Assembly: GCA_964367715.1 (NCBI GenBank)
Contig: CAYIYO010000069.1
Location: 1 to 6,550 of the forward strand
Source: CAYIYO01 sp964367715
Lineage (GTDB): Bacteria; Chlamydiota; Chlamydiia; Chlamydiales; Criblamydiaceae
Direction of reading: 5' to 3'
DNA length: 6,550 nt
A model generated the notes under the pieces. It did no database searches and was not told the DNA's origin. It saw only the letters and a list, made by a program, of their open reading frames with translations. Position 1 is the stretch's first letter, and every line of letters starts with the position of its first letter. Position numbers and translations under genes: made by a program. Positions 5,724 through 6,550 of the stretch are shown here, piece after piece.

Positions 5724-6550
5724 ATGGTACAGAACCAATACGACATTTATCTGCAAACCGCACTTTCCATTGCAAAAGATGCCGGAGAGGTCCTTTTACA
5801 ATTTTTAGGACAACTCAAAGACGTTCGCGAAAAAAGCGCAGCCGGAGATCTCGTTACCGAAGCCGATCACGCCTCAGAAAAAATTATCCTTACCGCCCTA
5901 AAGCGTGCGTTTCCCGAACATACCATTTTATCGGAAGAGTCGGGGCTTCATCCTATTGAAGGATCCGATTTCATCTGGTCGGTTGACCCCCTCGACGGCA
6001 CAACAAATTACACCCACGGAATTCCTTTTTTTGCGGTTTCGATCGCTCTTTTATTTCGCGGAGAGCCAATTGTTGGAGTTGTGCATAATCCGTTCTTGTC
6101 CGAAACATTTTCTGCGACAAAAGGCGGCGGTGCAACACGCAATGAGGTGAAAATTCAGGTCTCACAAGTTCCCACCCTAAATAAAGCAGTGCTTGCCACA
6201 GGATTTGCCTACGATCGTCGCGACACCCCTGACAATAATTATGCCGAATTCTGCTACCTGACCGCACAGACACAGGGCGTGCGCCGCATGGGGTCTGCGG
6301 CTCTTGATCTCGCCTACGTCGCCATGGGACGTTTCGATGGCTTCTGGGAGCGCGGACTGCGCCCTTGGGACATTTCGGCCGGAATCGTCATTGTACGGGA
6401 AGCAGGCGGTGTGGTCTCCTCCTATGAAAACGAACCCCTCATCTTGGATAGTGGTCGTATTCTTGCGAGTAACGGTCTTATCCATTCGACATTAAGCGCG
6501 CAGCTTCTAAAGGTTCGCGAGCATCAGGATCCAATTATTCCTTTTATTTA
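5724..6550 (+). CDS. Inositol monophosphatase family protein (SuhB-like), cut at its last codon
   Basis: This is a metal-dependent sugar or inositol phosphate phosphatase of the IMPase/SuhB/CysQ superfamily, probably cytoplasmic. From the ATG at 5724 the frame stays open for 275 codons and then reads TA at the window edge. Since family members have about 260-275 residues, the next base probably completes TAA or TAG. Visible motifs are GDLVTEADHASE (41-52), ILSEESG (68-74, metal ligand Glu71), WSVDPLDGTTNY (85-96, ligands Asp88 and Asp91), RRMGSAALDLAYVA (187-200), and FWERGLRPWDISAG (207-220, ligand Asp216) followed by REAGG. All catalytic residues are present. AGGGAA at 5715-5720 gives a usable ribosome site. 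Motifs fit the SuhB type, but the true substrate (inositol phosphate, fructose bisphosphate or PAP) cannot be decided by eye. Confidence 0.93.
   Translation, partial: MVQNQYDIYLQTALSIAKDAGEVLLQFLGQLKDVREKSAAGDLVTEADHASEKIILTALKRAFPEHTILSEESGLHPIEGSDFIWSVDPLDGTTNYTHGIPFFAVSIALLFRGEPIVGVVHNPFLSETFSATKGGGATRNEVKIQVSQVPTLNKAVLATGFAYDRRDTPDNNYAEFCYLTAQTQGVRRMGSAALDLAYVAMGRFDGFWERGLRPWDISAGIVIVREAGGVVSSYENEPLILDSGRILASNGLIHSTLSAQLLKVREHQDPIIPFI

Noticed and set aside
5971..6495. Several 60-100-residue frames on both strands at the right end
   Set aside because: They all overlap the inositol-monophosphatase gene, which has every catalytic motif in one frame. That gene is simply cut by the window edge.
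1..6550. tRNA, rRNA, CRISPR, insertion sequence or attachment site
   Set aside because: I read both strands and saw no cloverleaf-like gene, direct-repeat array, transposase or terminal inverted repeats.

Overview
The window most likely comes from an environmental (Parachlamydia- or Waddlia-like) member of the Chlamydiae. This rests on recalled family resemblance, not a database search. The first gene begins MKRN..VSL, as chlamydial LL-diaminopimelate aminotransferase (DapL) does. A single-domain SET protein resembles the chlamydial SET family. The genome looks moderately AT-rich, with many small, tightly packed genes.

Layout. 1-175: a promoter and ribosome site for dapL, plus a minus-strand open frame of unknown meaning. 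176-1351 (+): dapL, which makes LL-diaminopimelate for lysine and peptidoglycan. 1464-1910 (+): an unrecognised 148-residue protein with its own promoter candidate; an AU-rich inverted repeat covers its ribosome binding site. 1862-2737 (-): a fructosamine-3-kinase family protein in which the usual catalytic HGD reads HGN; its 3' end overlaps the preceding gene by 49 bases. 2814-5140 (+): three overlapping genes that look like one operon: a small exported CxxC protein, a SET-domain methyltransferase and aerobic glycerol-3-phosphate dehydrogenase (glpD). 5135-5629 (-): thiol peroxidase (tpx), convergent with glpD and overlapping it by 6 bases. 5724-6550 (+): an inositol-monophosphatase family protein, complete except for its last codon, which the window edge cuts. 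An imperfect palindrome lies in the divergent tpx/IMPase intergenic region.

How the genes relate. Most are ordinary metabolic or stress genes (DapL, GlpD, Tpx, IMPase, ketosamine-kinase-like) with no obvious common pathway. The only arrangement that suggests functional coupling is the overlapping trio exported protein-SET-GlpD. I see no mobile element, CRISPR array, tRNA or rRNA. No stretch over 300 bases is without a gene, and I found no convincing GC-rich intrinsic terminator.

I did not find a clearly new system. The best leads are the HGN kinase, the overlap between the exported ORF and the SET gene at an A7 tract, and the sequestered ribosome site at 1433-1460.
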